From Faecalibacterium sp. I3-3-89 (GTDB lineage: Bacteria > Bacillota > Clostridia > Oscillospirales > Ruminococcaceae), in assembly GCF_023347275.1 (NCBI RefSeq), contig NZ_CP094468.1, forward strand, positions 2,046,001 to 2,110,000: a stretch of 64,000 nt of DNA. The letters are read 5' to 3'. This document shows, one piece after another, positions 50,292-59,067 of this stretch. Within the stretch, counting starts at the first letter, position 1, and each line of letters starts with the position of its first letter. Below the pieces are notes generated by a model that saw only the letters and a program-made list of their open reading frames with translations, did not search any database and was not told the DNA's origin. Both the position numbers and the translations under genes were made by a program.

Positions 50292-51784
50292 CAAATGTGG
50301 CCGGACATTTAAGAGAACAAAACGGTATGTATCAGATGATTCTGAGCTGGAAAGACACAAATGGAAAGCGCAGAACCAAATCCATCAGCACAGGACTTCC
50401 GGTTAAAGGAAACAAAAAAAGAGCTGAATCTCTGTTGCGTAAAACACAAAAAGAGTTTAACCCTGAAACGATGCAGCAGGTTTCCGACCTGCCGGTATCG
50501 GAATATCTGAACCGCTGGCTTCGGGAAAGTGTGATGAACCTTCCGCCCGAAACCTATGGCAGATATGCTTATGATCTGGGAAGAGTAGTTGTCCCATACT
50601 TTGAAAAGAAGCGGCTGTCTTTGAAAGCACTCTCTCCGCGCGATCTGGAAACGTTCTTCCGCTATGAGCGTCAGCAGGAGGAGGCCAGTGTACAGCAGCT
50701 TCTTGATTGGCACAAGGAGTTGACCGATGCCCTGCAATATGCCGTCGCCAATAATTGGCTGAAGGTCAGCCCCATCAAAGAAGTTGACCCCTGCCTTGAT
50801 AACTCCCCGGTACTTTTCACCGACTTCATCACGGACTGGTTGAAAATGATGAAGTCACGAGTGGAAATCACAACCTATACCAGCTATGAAAGAGCAATCA
50901 TTCACAAGATCGTCCCATATTTTGAACCGCTCCACTATACATTGCAGGATATGGAACAGCATCCCAAATACATCCAAGACTTCTACCAGCATGAGTTGGA
51001 TCGTGGCCTTACGGCAAACACCGTAATTCACTATCACGCCAACATCCGCAAATGCTTACAGTATGCCTTCCAGATTGGTATGATTCGTTCTAATCCTGCA
51101 GACCGCGTTGAACGTCCTCGTAAGGAAAAGTTCAAATCAGAGGTCTACAGTGCAGAAGAATTGGAACGGCTCTTCACAGCCATTCAAGGTGACCCTGCAG
51201 AGTTTGCCGTTATCATGGCAGCATTCTACGGCCTGCGCCGGAGTGAGATCGTCGGACTGAAATGGGATGCTATTGACTTCGAGAACAAGAAAATCAGCAT
51301 TCAGCATACCGTTGTCGGTGTGAAAATCGATGGCGTTATGACGGATGTAGCACGCGACCGGACCAAAACCAAATCGAGCTGCCGGACACTTCCCCTTATC
51401 CCTGCCTGTGAGCAAATGCTTAAAAAGATGAAAAAGGAGCAGGAGTTGAATCGGAAGGTCTGCGGCAAAGATTACTGCACGGATTATCTCGACTACATCT
51501 ATGTGAACCCTATGGGAATGCGCTTTCATCCGGATTATCTTACCCAGCATTTTCCCAATTTCCTTGTTTCTCACAACATGAAACGCATCCGTTTCCATGA
51601 CCTTCGCCATAGCTGCGCCAGCCTGCTCTACGCCAATGGTGTGAGCCTGAAAGAGATTCAGGAGTGGCTCGGTCACAGCGACATCAGCACAACAAGCAAC
51701 ATTTATACACATCTGGATTTCTCCAGCAAAGTGTCCTCTGCCAATGCCATCGTCAGCATTTTCCCCGAGAACACAAAAGTATGA
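50288..51784 (+). CDS. int: tyrosine integrase of element A
   Basis: 498 residues. An N-terminal arm-binding region and a core-binding SAM-like domain (FITDWLKMMKSRVEITTYTS) lead to the catalytic domain: Arg in AFYGLRRSEIVGLKW, HDLRHSCASLLYANG (His-x-x-Arg), GHSDIST and the nucleophile Tyr in NIYTHLDF. It ends 61 bp before the tRNA-Leu 3' half, the usual position beside its att site. Confidence 0.93.
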   Translation: MTNVAGHLREQNGMYQMILSWKDTNGKRRTKSISTGLPVKGNKKRAESLLRKTQKEFNPETMQQVSDLPVSEYLNRWLRESVMNLPPETYGRYAYDLGRVVVPYFEKKRLSLKALSPRDLETFFRYERQQEEASVQQLLDWHKELTDALQYAVANNWLKVSPIKEVDPCLDNSPVLFTDFITDWLKMMKSRVEITTYTSYERAIIHKIVPYFEPLHYTLQDMEQHPKYIQDFYQHELDRGLTANTVIHYHANIRKCLQYAFQIGMIRSNPADRVERPRKEKFKSEVYSAEELERLFTAIQGDPAEFAVIMAAFYGLRRSEIVGLKWDAIDFENKKISIQHTVVGVKIDGVMTDVARDRTKTKSSCRTLPLIPACEQMLKKMKKEQELNRKVCGKDYCTDYLDYIYVNPMGMRFHPDYLTQHFPNFLVSHNMKRIRFHDLRHSCASLLYANGVSLKEIQEWLGHSDISTTSNIYTHLDFSSKVSSANAIVSIFPENTKV

Positions 51785-51844
51785 GAAGAAGTGTGTTAAA
51801 AAGAAAAGCAGCCAAAAATCTTTCGATTTCAAGCTGCTTTTTAG

Positions 51845-51901
51845 TGCCGATGGTGGGGGTCGAACCCACACGGTATTACTACCAATAGATTTTGAGTTTT
51901 T
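51845..51901 (-). other. tRNA-Leu(CAA) 3' half carried by element A, with att core (A/B junction)
   Basis: On the minus strand: ACTCAAAATC anticodon loop, variable arm, T arm GTGGGTTCGACCCCCAC, acceptor 3' strand CATCGGCA. No 5' half here either: element B begins at the anticodon loop. The core GATTTTGAGTTTTT is at 51888-51901. A GCAGC/GCTGC hairpin (51811-51838) downstream on the minus strand is a terminator. The variable arm differs from the copy at 9574. Confidence 0.8.
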
Positions 51902-52145
51902 ATCCGCATCTTCCATCTGGTGTCATCCAGTGATATCTAGTGATATCTGGTTCCCACTCTGCAAAGGCAAAATTCACGCCTCAACGAACAATAATTTGAA
52001 ATATCCACGATTTTTCGATGCGTTTTTCCTCTACTCTGTTTTTTCGGTTTGGACCGCCCAAATGGAAATTGGAGGGATGTTCAGGAGGGATGCAGGGCAA
52101 AACGCTCCTCTGCTTAGGCACAAAACGAAAGGAAAGTCAAGGATA

Positions 52146-52358
52146 ATGAATCAAAATCAAGCAAAAGAGTATTATAAAAAATTATTTGTGAACTATCCTG
52201 ATGTGCTGTCTGTCGAAGAAGCAACAACTTTACTCGGTTTCAAAAGCCAGACTGCCATCATCAGAAGAATCCATCAACATAGAATTCGCTGCCTGAAAGT
52301 CGGACGATCTTTCATGATTCCGAAAGAATATCTCATCGACTATCTTTTGGATAGCTAA
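52146..52358 (+). CDS. excisionase-like HTH protein (element B)
   Basis: 70 residues, same protein as 9876-10088, with AAGTCAAGG before the ATG and the same 258-bp distance from the att core. See that entry for domain description. Confidence 0.8.
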   Translation: MNQNQAKEYYKKLFVNYPDVLSVEEATTLLGFKSQTAIIRRIHQHRIRCLKVGRSFMIPKEYLIDYLLDS

Positions 52359-52381
52359 ATTATATAGCCATTATATTACAT

Positions 52382-52422
52382 AGCGCACCACTTTTCAATA
52401 AGAAAAGAGTGCGCTTTTTATT
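52382..52422 (+). terminator. intrinsic terminator
   Basis: Counterpart of 10112-10152; one stem base differs (CACC for CACT) and leaves a mispair. Confidence 0.75.
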
Positions 52423-52483
52423 TTCAAACGAAAGGCGGTTGATTTTTTGAACACAAGCTGGAGCAAAACGTTGAAAAAGCCAC

Positions 52484-53353
52484 ATGACCCTTGACTACTT
52501 TTACGGACAAGCCGGAGAACTGTTTTCGTTCTACCGCATTCCCAAGGCTCTTTTTCAGGAGCCACGGTTCCAGAGTCTGTCCACCGATGCAAAAACCCTG
52601 TACGGCATCCTGCTGGACCGCATGAGCCTGTCTGTGAAAAACGGCTGGCTGGACGAGCAGAACCGGGTGTTCATTATCTTCACGATAGAGGATGTCAAGA
52701 GGGCGTTGTGTTGCGCAGACAACAAAGCGACCAAGCTGCTCCGGGAACTCGAAAAGTTTGGTCTGATTGAACGAAAACGCAGAGGTCTGGGAAAGCCAAG
52801 TTTGGTGTATGTGAAGAACTTTTCGGCAGAATCGTCAAAATCAATATTCCAGAATCGTGATTTTCACGATTCTGGAGGCTTCAAAAACGCAAGTCAAGAC
52901 CCTTCAAAATCACGATGTAATAAGACTAAAGAGAATGATACTGAAATGAGTGAGACTGATCCATTCTATTCTGAAGAAGCGGATGGGATGAGCAAACGCA
53001 CCCAACTGGAAGAATATTTTTCTCAGTCTTTGGAGATAGACCTTTTGCTCCGGCTCTGCCCGGATGACGAGGACATTATCTACCAGATCGTAGACTTGCT
53101 GGTGGACACCTGCGCTACCAACCGTAAGCTGCTGCACATTGCTGGGGACGATAAGCCCGCCGAGGTGGTACGCAGTCGGTTTATGAAGCTGAACGCTGAC
53201 CACATCAAATTTGTGTTGAAGTGCCTTGCAGAGAACAGCAGCCCAATCAGGAACATGAAGCAATACCTGCTCGCTTCTCTGTACAACGCAACGACCACCA
53301 TGCAGCTTTACTATCAGAATCAGACCAACCACGATTTAGCGAAACGGGGGTGA
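52484..53353 (+). CDS. replication initiator RepA (intact copy)
   Basis: 289 residues. The RepA N-terminal winged helix (residues 1-113) is followed by a Ser/Lys-rich linker and a C-terminal helical domain (KRTQLEEYFSQSLEIDLLLR, VVRSRFMKLNADHIKFVLKC, NMKQYLLASLYNATTTMQLY). Replication proteins of this type let integrative elements replicate after excision. A palindrome lies inside the gene at 52850-52874. Its stop overlaps the parA GTG start. Confidence 0.85.
   Translation: MTLDYFYGQAGELFSFYRIPKALFQEPRFQSLSTDAKTLYGILLDRMSLSVKNGWLDEQNRVFIIFTIEDVKRALCCADNKATKLLRELEKFGLIERKRRGLGKPSLVYVKNFSAESSKSIFQNRDFHDSGGFKNASQDPSKSRCNKTKENDTEMSETDPFYSEEADGMSKRTQLEEYFSQSLEIDLLLRLCPDDEDIIYQIVDLLVDTCATNRKLLHIAGDDKPAEVVRSRFMKLNADHIKFVLKCLAENSSPIRNMKQYLLASLYNATTTMQLYYQNQTNHDLAKRG
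52850..52874 (+). repeat. 25-bp palindrome inside repA (copy 2)
   Basis: CAGAATCGTGA-TTT-TCACGATTCTG, identical to 10580-10604. Confidence 0.8.
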
Positions 53354-54006
53354 TAAAAATTTCCAAAAAAGCAACCACGATTGCCATTGTCAACCAAAAG
53401 GGAGGCACTGGCAAAACAACAACCTGTGAAAACTTGGGTGTCGGTCTTGCCGCCGAGGGTAAGAAGGTCCTACTTGTAGACGCTGACCCGCAGGGTTCAC
53501 TCACCATTAGTATGGGCTGGCAGAAGCCGGACGAACTGCCCGTTACTCTTTCTACCCTGATGCAGAAAGCCATGAACGACCAGTGCATTCCGCCCGGTGA
53601 AGGTGTGCTGCACCATGCAGAGGGTGTAGACCTCATCCCGGCCAACATTGAGCTGGCAGGGCTGGAAGTTGCCCTTGTCAATACCATGAGCCGGGAAAAA
53701 ATGCTGAAGCAAGTCTTGGACAGTGCAAAGCAGGACTATGACTATATTCTGTTGGACTGCACTCCCTCCCTTGGGATGCTGACCATTAACGCGCTGGCGG
53801 CGGCAGACACTGCTCTGATACCCGTACAGGCACAGTACCTTTCCGCGAAAGGTCTGGAACAGCTTTTGCAGACCATCAACAAGGTGCATCGGCAGATCAA
53901 CCCAAAGCTGAAAATCGAGGGCATCCTGCTCACCATGACGGACAGCCGCACCAACTATGGAAAGCAGATCGACACTTTGATTCGTCAGGCATTATCAGAC
54001 TTTTGA
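53350..54006 (+). pseudogene. parA: ParA partition ATPase, C-terminus truncated by an insertion
   Basis: 218 residues. Deviant Walker A KGGTGKTTT in AIVNQKGGTGKTTTCENLGV; Walker A' VDADPQGSLT; Walker B YILLDCTPSLGMLTINAL. It ends at LIRQALSDF where homologues continue about 50 residues. The break coincides with the start of an AT-rich minus-strand block (54000-56820). The ATPase core is complete, but the C-terminal helices that support dimer and DNA binding are missing. GTG start inside the repA stop (GTGA). Confidence 0.8.
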
Positions 54007-54470
54007 ATTGTAAAAGACCAACTTCCTCCACTAAAATCTTTCAAGCCACTATTAAGTACTTTGTTTTTATAATTATTAAAAACTGTTGTCGTGTTTAACT
54101 TGTCAAGCAATGGCGTCGAAGAATCCGTCACACTCTCAGAATAGTCAATATTATATACAGAGAATTCAACCATAAGAGCCGCACATTCATATCCCTTATC
54201 CCGTGCAATTTGCGCAGCTGCCAACCATGCAAGCTGTGTATTATTTAACAAATTTCCAGATGCACGTGTTTGATCTTCATCTTTCATCTTATCGATAAAC
54301 TTATTTAATTCATCTATCGACATTCCCGAAAAATCAACATGATACTTATCATTCATGCTTTGAATAACAGGATTGCTAGCTTTACGGCTGCTTATGTTAG
54401 CAGCATAAGACACAGTATTTATCGAAAACAAAAAACACACTGAAAGAATTAATGATACGAACCTCTTCAT
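53985..54470 (-). CDS. secreted protein of unknown function
   Basis: 161 residues. Signal peptide MKRFVSLILSVCFLFSINTV..YAA, then a soluble domain (SMNDKYHVDFSGMSIDELNK, LAWLAAAQIARDKGYECAAL). No family recognised. Its 3' end overlaps the truncated parA by 22 bp on the opposite strand. AGGAGG lies before the ATG. AT-rich. Confidence 0.65.
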   Translation of the reverse strand: MKRFVSLILSVCFLFSINTVSYAANISSRKASNPVIQSMNDKYHVDFSGMSIDELNKFIDKMKDEDQTRASGNLLNNTQLAWLAAAQIARDKGYECAALMVEFSVYNIDYSESVTDSSTPLLDKLNTTTVFNNYKNKVLNSGLKDFSGGSWSFTIQKSDNA

Positions 54471-54481
54471 AACGAACCTCC

Positions 54482-55030
54482 TTAAATTCTGTACTCTACT
54501 ATATAAATTGTGTGCTTCTCATCATCCCAGACAACGAGACTAAAATTCACATCTTCAGAATGTAAAAGCAATGTATTCATTTCGGCTTCCGAGCGTAGTT
54601 CCTTATGCTGACTATTATCATAAAGAAAAAAATTTCCACTTGCAATTTCAGGAATCACAAAATCTAATCCAAAATATGACGACACATTTTTTAATATAGA
54701 AGATATGGTTGGAGAATCATTAATTTTCTCCCATGAATCGAGTTGATGAATAATTTTGGCTGCATCCACATCGTAGTATACCGCTAACATTATCCCATCA
54801 TTTTGCAATCCGCCATAAGCCTCATATATCAACGATTCAGAGTATGTTGCTTTTCCAATTTTGAATTGTTTCAAATAATCTCGTTTTTCATATTTGCTTT
54901 TTCTTCCAAGCATAAAGCCCAAAAGCAAGCACAGTGCGACTATAGCTAGGTATCGGATAACTCGCGTTGGTCTCGCCTTTATAATTACCTCACACCTTTC
55001 TAACTTGCTGAAATATATAACAAACTCCAC
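54482..55030 (-). CDS. membrane-anchored protein of unknown function
   Basis: Up to 182 residues with one N-terminal helix (YLAIVALCLLLGFMLG) and an extracytoplasmic domain. The start is uncertain: GTG 55030 directly abuts the upstream stop (TAAGTG), while GTGAGG near 54983 would suit a start a few codons later. Not recognised. Probably one operon with its secreted neighbours. Confidence 0.55.
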   Translation of the reverse strand: MEFVIYFSKLERCEVIIKARPTRVIRYLAIVALCLLLGFMLGRKSKYEKRDYLKQFKIGKATYSESLIYEAYGGLQNDGIMLAVYYDVDAAKIIHQLDSWEKINDSPTISSILKNVSSYFGLDFVIPEIASGNFFLYDNSQHKELRSEAEMNTLLLHSEDVNFSLVVWDDEKHTIYIVEYRI

Positions 55031-55417
55031 TTATCTACTGGTACTTCCGGTAATGGTTTCGCTCCGTCCATCGGAATAGCTAAAGGTCGCAGAATACTCA
55101 AGCCTATAAGATTTTCCGGGCTTAGTGTTAAAGCTACTGCTCACCATGCAGGTTGAGGTCGTGCTGCTGTTTGAGCAGCTACTTACTTTTTGCCATGTTC
55201 CAATTGTCCCCTTTTCATAGAGAACGCCTGAAACGCTGATTTTCTTTACTCCAGTTCGAGTCTGGGCATCAACCTGATAGTATGTTTGGTAAATAGATCC
55301 GTTGACCGTACTATCGCCTACATACCGTTCAGACTTTTCAGCGGCCATTGCGGTGCAGGCAAAGCTCAAGAGAATCACCGCTGAAACAACAATGGACAAC
55401 AAACGCTTTTTCGACAT
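55031..55417 (-). CDS. small secreted protein
   Basis: 128 residues. Signal peptide MSKKRLLSIVVSAVILLSFA..MAA, then a beta-rich domain with two cysteines (KVSSCSNSSTTSTCMVSSSF) that could form a disulfide. ATG 55417 is chosen because GGAGG lies 9 bp upstream; ATG 55423 is too close. No family recognised. Confidence 0.65.
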   Translation of the reverse strand: MSKKRLLSIVVSAVILLSFACTAMAAEKSERYVGDSTVNGSIYQTYYQVDAQTRTGVKKISVSGVLYEKGTIGTWQKVSSCSNSSTTSTCMVSSSFNTKPGKSYRLEYSATFSYSDGRSETITGSTSR

Positions 55418-55546
55418 AGACATACACCTCCGTTTTTTTGCTCCCATCAAGAGCCTTTGTATAATCAACGCAATTCGCATTCGCTTCGTTTCAATTTTCA
55501 GGAGAAAATTTTTCAAATTTTCCATCTTTGTAAGTTCAGACAAAAA

Positions 55547-55591
55547 GAAAGCCAGACATTTGTGAACTCTCACAAGTGTCCAGCTTTCTTA
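55547..55591 (-). terminator. intrinsic terminator after the anti-sigma gene
   Basis: AAGAAAGCCAGACATTTGTGA / TCACAAGTGTCCAGCTTTCTT, then CTTTTTG on the minus strand; overlaps the stop codon. Confidence 0.85.
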
Positions 55592-56284
55592 ACGGATACC
55601 TTCCGCAATTTTCATAATCTCATCGTATGGAATGTTTCCCATAACGGTATGTGTAATCCCCCGATGTTCCCAACTTAGAGTATAAACATTCTTTCCATGT
55701 TCATCCGTACTGGTTCCAAGTACACCATCTGCTTCTCCGACCTTTACGGTTTCGTACACTGTATGCTCATTATCAAACAGGGACTGCTGCCCTGGCTGGA
55801 TAATTGAGCAACGGACTGTGTAGCTTTCCTCTGTTTCTTTTGACGAGTAAACATGTAAAAAGTTTTCTGCTCGCTCAAATTTCTGCACATCGTCCATTTC
55901 AAAGCCGTTCGGCACATAATGGTCGCTGTATCCATCCGGGAGCCACTCCAGCGGTTCGCCATCCACCTGATAAGTCAGCTGCATCTCAATGGGCAGAAAT
56001 TTTTGAATCATCGTATAGACTGCCCTGCGGAAATCAGCGCTGACCGCAAGAGCACCAACCGTCAGCATTACGAGTGTCAATGCCGCAATTAGTACTCGTT
56101 TCAACACTGGGTGGTGCTTTTTCTTCTTTAAGGCCTCTGTCATTCGTTCGTCCCATTGGGACGTATCTGGGTAGATTTCCTCAAACTGCTTTGGCGTTGG
56201 AAGCGAATCCAGTTCTCTTTGCGCATCTGCACGAAGTGCCATCATCAAAGCCGCATCAAATGAAATGTCTGTCCGCTCACTCAT
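55589..56284 (-). CDS. anti-sigma-like membrane protein (DUF4367-type)
   Basis: 231 residues. Cytoplasmic N-terminus (about 75 residues), one membrane helix (VLIAALTLVMLTVGALAVSA), and an extracytoplasmic DUF4367-like domain (PDGYSDHYVPNGFEMDD, GIRTHTVM-like end). It overlaps the sigma factor gene by 8 bp; such pairs are typical sigma/anti-sigma units. Confidence 0.75.
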   Translation of the reverse strand: MSERTDISFDAALMMALRADAQRELDSLPTPKQFEEIYPDTSQWDERMTEALKKKKHHPVLKRVLIAALTLVMLTVGALAVSADFRRAVYTMIQKFLPIEMQLTYQVDGEPLEWLPDGYSDHYVPNGFEMDDVQKFERAENFLHVYSSKETEESYTVRCSIIQPGQQSLFDNEHTVYETVKVGEADGVLGTSTDEHGKNVYTLSWEHRGITHTVMGNIPYDEIMKIAEGIR

Positions 56285-56816
56285 GGCTGTTCATCTCCTT
56301 CCATAATAGTTTTCGTCCTCGAAAGAGCCGTGTTCGTACCACTTCATCCGTTAATCCCAGCGATTTTGCAATCTCACGGTTTGTATATCCCATTGCCAAA
56401 AGGCGTAGCGGATCACGGTACATCGGTTTCATTTGGCCAATCAGTTCTGTTAGACGTTCAATGTTATCGGTGCTAACTGCTGCATCATCCGGCACCGGAG
56501 CGGCATCTGGTTCGTTTGGGACATCTTCCAGCAATTCTTCTCGTTGTTTGCGAAGCATATCATATGCACGGCTTCTACTACAACTAACGAGATAAGCAGC
56601 GAGTTCGTGACAGTTTTCTCGATGAATTTTAGAAAAATTTTTTGCAACGTACAAAAATACCTCTTGTAGCACATCCTCTGCCAGATACGAATCATCCATG
56701 ATTTTGTAAGCGGTATGGTAAACCAGCCGTTTGTATGTATTGTACACCTCGGTAAAATCTTCTTCAAAGTTTCGATCATCAAGCACACTTAGATATAACG
56801 CAAGCAACGCAGTCAC
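56277..56816 (-). CDS. ECF-type RNA polymerase sigma factor
   Basis: 179 residues. Region 2 (VYNTYKRLVYHTAYKIMDDS, YLAEDVLQEVFLYVAKNFSK) and region 4 (MKPMYRDPLRLLAMGYTNRE, IAKSLGLTDEVVRTRLFRGR). Likely directs its own unit and perhaps the secreted genes downstream. First gene of the inserted block at 53985-56816. Confidence 0.9.
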   Translation of the reverse strand: MTALLALYLSVLDDRNFEEDFTEVYNTYKRLVYHTAYKIMDDSYLAEDVLQEVFLYVAKNFSKIHRENCHELAAYLVSCSRSRAYDMLRKQREELLEDVPNEPDAAPVPDDAAVSTDNIERLTELIGQMKPMYRDPLRLLAMGYTNREIAKSLGLTDEVVRTRLFRGRKLLWKEMNSHE

Positions 56817-56896
56817 CTCTATTCACATTGATTGTGTGTAGTGTACCACGAACCAATAAAAATGTCGAATACAACCAACTTTTGAAAAGGAGCGTG

Positions 56897-57220
56897 ATGC
56901 CATTGACCCAACCGAAAACCGATCTCGCCTATCTCCGCAGCGAGAAAGCCAAAGCAGAACAGCAGCTGCGCTACTACCAGCACCGGGAGAAAATTCTGGA
57001 ACACCAGATACCGGAGCTGACCCGCAAGGCCCGTGTGCATCGGCTGTGTACCCGTGCCGGAATGCTGGAAAGTTTTCTGATTGCGCCGGAAGAACTCACC
57101 AACGATCAGGTGATGGAGCTGCTGAAAATTGCGTTCCGTCAGCCGGAAGTTGCGCTGGCTCTTGCAAAGATGATTCACGACCTGCACGAAAGCCGCAGCG
57201 TTCCGCACCCTTTAGAATAA
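56897..57220 (+). CDS. mobilisation accessory protein (DUF3847-like)
   Basis: 107 residues. A helical coiled-coil N-terminus (LAYLRSEKAKAEQQLRYYQH, REKILEHQIPELTRKARVHR) then CTRAGMLESFLIAPEELTND. It is the usual small gene before MobA/MobL relaxases in these elements and may help the relaxase bind oriT (inference). AAAAGGAG lies before ATG 56897. Confidence 0.75.
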   Translation: MPLTQPKTDLAYLRSEKAKAEQQLRYYQHREKILEHQIPELTRKARVHRLCTRAGMLESFLIAPEELTNDQVMELLKIAFRQPEVALALAKMIHDLHESRSVPHPLE

Positions 57221-57483
57221 AGGGCGCAATTATACACCGTTCCGGTGAAATTGCGGTCTTGCAGACGGCTCGATGAAATCGAAGCTGGCGTTTGTGCGCC
57301 AGCCCGATTCCATCCCAAGGAAAACTGCATTTTCCTTGCGCTGCTTTGCAGCTATCCTTTTGCGGCTCCCGCCTGAGATCGAAGCGCATGGCACTCCGTT
57401 CTAAGGCGGCGAGCAAAACCGAATACAATTCCAGACCGTTCACCAAGAGCAATCTTGCTGGGCGGTCTTTTTGTTTGGGGGTG
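57221..57483 (+). other. candidate origin of transfer
   Basis: 263 bp without a gene between the DUF3847-like gene and the relaxase, the normal oriT place. It contains a nested hairpin GCAATT..CACCG-TTC-CGGTG..AATTGC (57227-57256) and GCTGGCG..CGCCAGC (57282-57301). No nic-site match can be claimed by eye. Confidence 0.4.
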
Positions 57484-59067
57484 ATGCCTATTCCGTGTCC
57501 GCATTTCAAAATTACCATCGTCAAGCGCAGCCAAGGGCAGTCCGCTGTTGCCGGGGCCGCTTACCAAAGCGGCGAACGGCTGTTCAGCGAGTACGACCAG
57601 AGAACAAAATTCTACAACAAGAAGAAAGAGCTTGTCCACGCTGAGATCATGCTGCCATCCTATGCGCCGCCCGGATATGCAGACCGGGCGACCCTCTGGA
57701 ACGCCGTAGAAGCTGTGGAGAACCAGTGGAACTCCCAGCTTGCCCGGCGCATCGTGCTGGCGTTCCCGGTGGAGGTGCCGAAGGAGCAGTATTTGTCCAT
57801 GATAAAAGAGTTTTGTCAGGAGCAGTTTGTTTCCAAAGGGATGATTGCCGACTTTGCCATCCACGACAAGGGAGATGGAAACCCACACGCTCACATTCTG
57901 CTGACGCTCCGGGCAATAGATGAACACGGCAAGTGGCTCCCGAAAGCCAGAAAGGTGTACGACCTTGACGAGAACGGTGAGCGCATCCGGCTCGCTTCCG
58001 GCAACTGGAAGTGCCACAAGGAAAACACGGTGGACTGGAACGACCAGAAGTATGCCGAGGTCTGGCGGCATGGCTGGGAGACCATTACCAACCGCTATTT
58101 GGAAGCGGCTGGCCGCCCGGAACGTGTTGACCTGCGCTCCTTTGAGCGACAGGGCATCCAGCAGATACCGACCGTGCATCTCGGTCCCGCCGCACACCAG
58201 ATGGAAAAGCGTGGAGTGGAAACTTTTCTCGGCAACCTGAACCGGGATATTCGCGCCGCCAATAGCCTGATGCAGTCCATCCGCAGTGCGATTCGTGGGC
58301 TGCAACGCTGGATCGCAGACCTGAATGAAAAGAAGCAGATTCTTTTGGATGCACTGGAACAAGCCAAGGAGCCAATGCTGTCCGACCTGCTGGTGGATTA
58401 CTTCAACCTCCGCAACGAGCAGCGCAGCGATTGGTCTGGCAAGGCAAAACTGAAATGCACTGTCCGAGACTTTGAGGAAGTCAAACGGGCGGTGGACTAT
58501 CTGAAAGCCCATTCTCTGAACACCATCGAGGATCTGGATACCGCAATTTCTAACCTGAACCAGACCGCCGCCCCTCTCCGTAGGCAGTTGAAGCAGAACG
58601 AAAACCGTATGCGGGCAATCGCCCAGATCAAGGATGCTGCCGCCGCCCATGCCAAGCTGAAGCCCATCCACGACACCTTTATCAAGAAGAACTTCAAGCT
58701 GACCAAGGACGCTTACGCCGCCCAGCACAAAGAGGAACTGGACACCTTCAATAAAGCTGTCCGCACCCTGATGAAGCTGAACGGCAGTACAGCGGTGGAT
58801 TTTTCGGCATTGGATGCCGAATTTTCTGCGCTGCAATCTGACAGCGCAGAACTGCGTACCAAACTGGAAACCTTGCAGCCGGACATCTCTGCACTGAAAA
58901 ATATCCGCAAGTATATCGACATGGTGCTGAATAAGCAGCAGCTTTCCGCACCGAACGGCAAGACCTCGGAAAAAGAATCGGTGCTGAAACAGCTGGAGCA
59001 GCTTCAGCAGAAAAAGTCCCACCACAAAGCGACTTCCACTACCCCAAACCGCGAAGAATCGCTCTAA
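57484..59067 (+). CDS. mobA: MobA/MobL-family relaxase
   Basis: 527 residues. N-terminal relaxase domain: KITIVKRSQGQSAVAGAAYQ (catalytic region), AIHDKGDGNPHAHILLTLRA (HxH metal site), then a long helical C-terminus with coiled coil (DLNEKKQILLDALEQAKEPM). It nicks oriT and pilots the DNA strand into the recipient. ATG 57484 is preceded by GGGGGTG. Length is shorter than relaxases with a fused helicase. Confidence 0.9.
   Translation: MPIPCPHFKITIVKRSQGQSAVAGAAYQSGERLFSEYDQRTKFYNKKKELVHAEIMLPSYAPPGYADRATLWNAVEAVENQWNSQLARRIVLAFPVEVPKEQYLSMIKEFCQEQFVSKGMIADFAIHDKGDGNPHAHILLTLRAIDEHGKWLPKARKVYDLDENGERIRLASGNWKCHKENTVDWNDQKYAEVWRHGWETITNRYLEAAGRPERVDLRSFERQGIQQIPTVHLGPAAHQMEKRGVETFLGNLNRDIRAANSLMQSIRSAIRGLQRWIADLNEKKQILLDALEQAKEPMLSDLLVDYFNLRNEQRSDWSGKAKLKCTVRDFEEVKRAVDYLKAHSLNTIEDLDTAISNLNQTAAPLRRQLKQNENRMRAIAQIKDAAAAHAKLKPIHDTFIKKNFKLTKDAYAAQHKEELDTFNKAVRTLMKLNGSTAVDFSALDAEFSALQSDSAELRTKLETLQPDISALKNIRKYIDMVLNKQQLSAPNGKTSEKESVLKQLEQLQQKKSHHKATSTTPNREESL

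Larger units (their letters stand above)
51888..53135 (+). repeat. 1,248-bp direct repeat, copy 2 (left end of element B)
   Basis: Gapless match to 9618-10865. Contains the intact version of repA codon 114 (TCG). Confidence 0.95.

Noticed and set aside
57352..59025. 557-codon minus-strand frame
   Set aside because: Antisense to the relaxase and lacks any recognisable domain.
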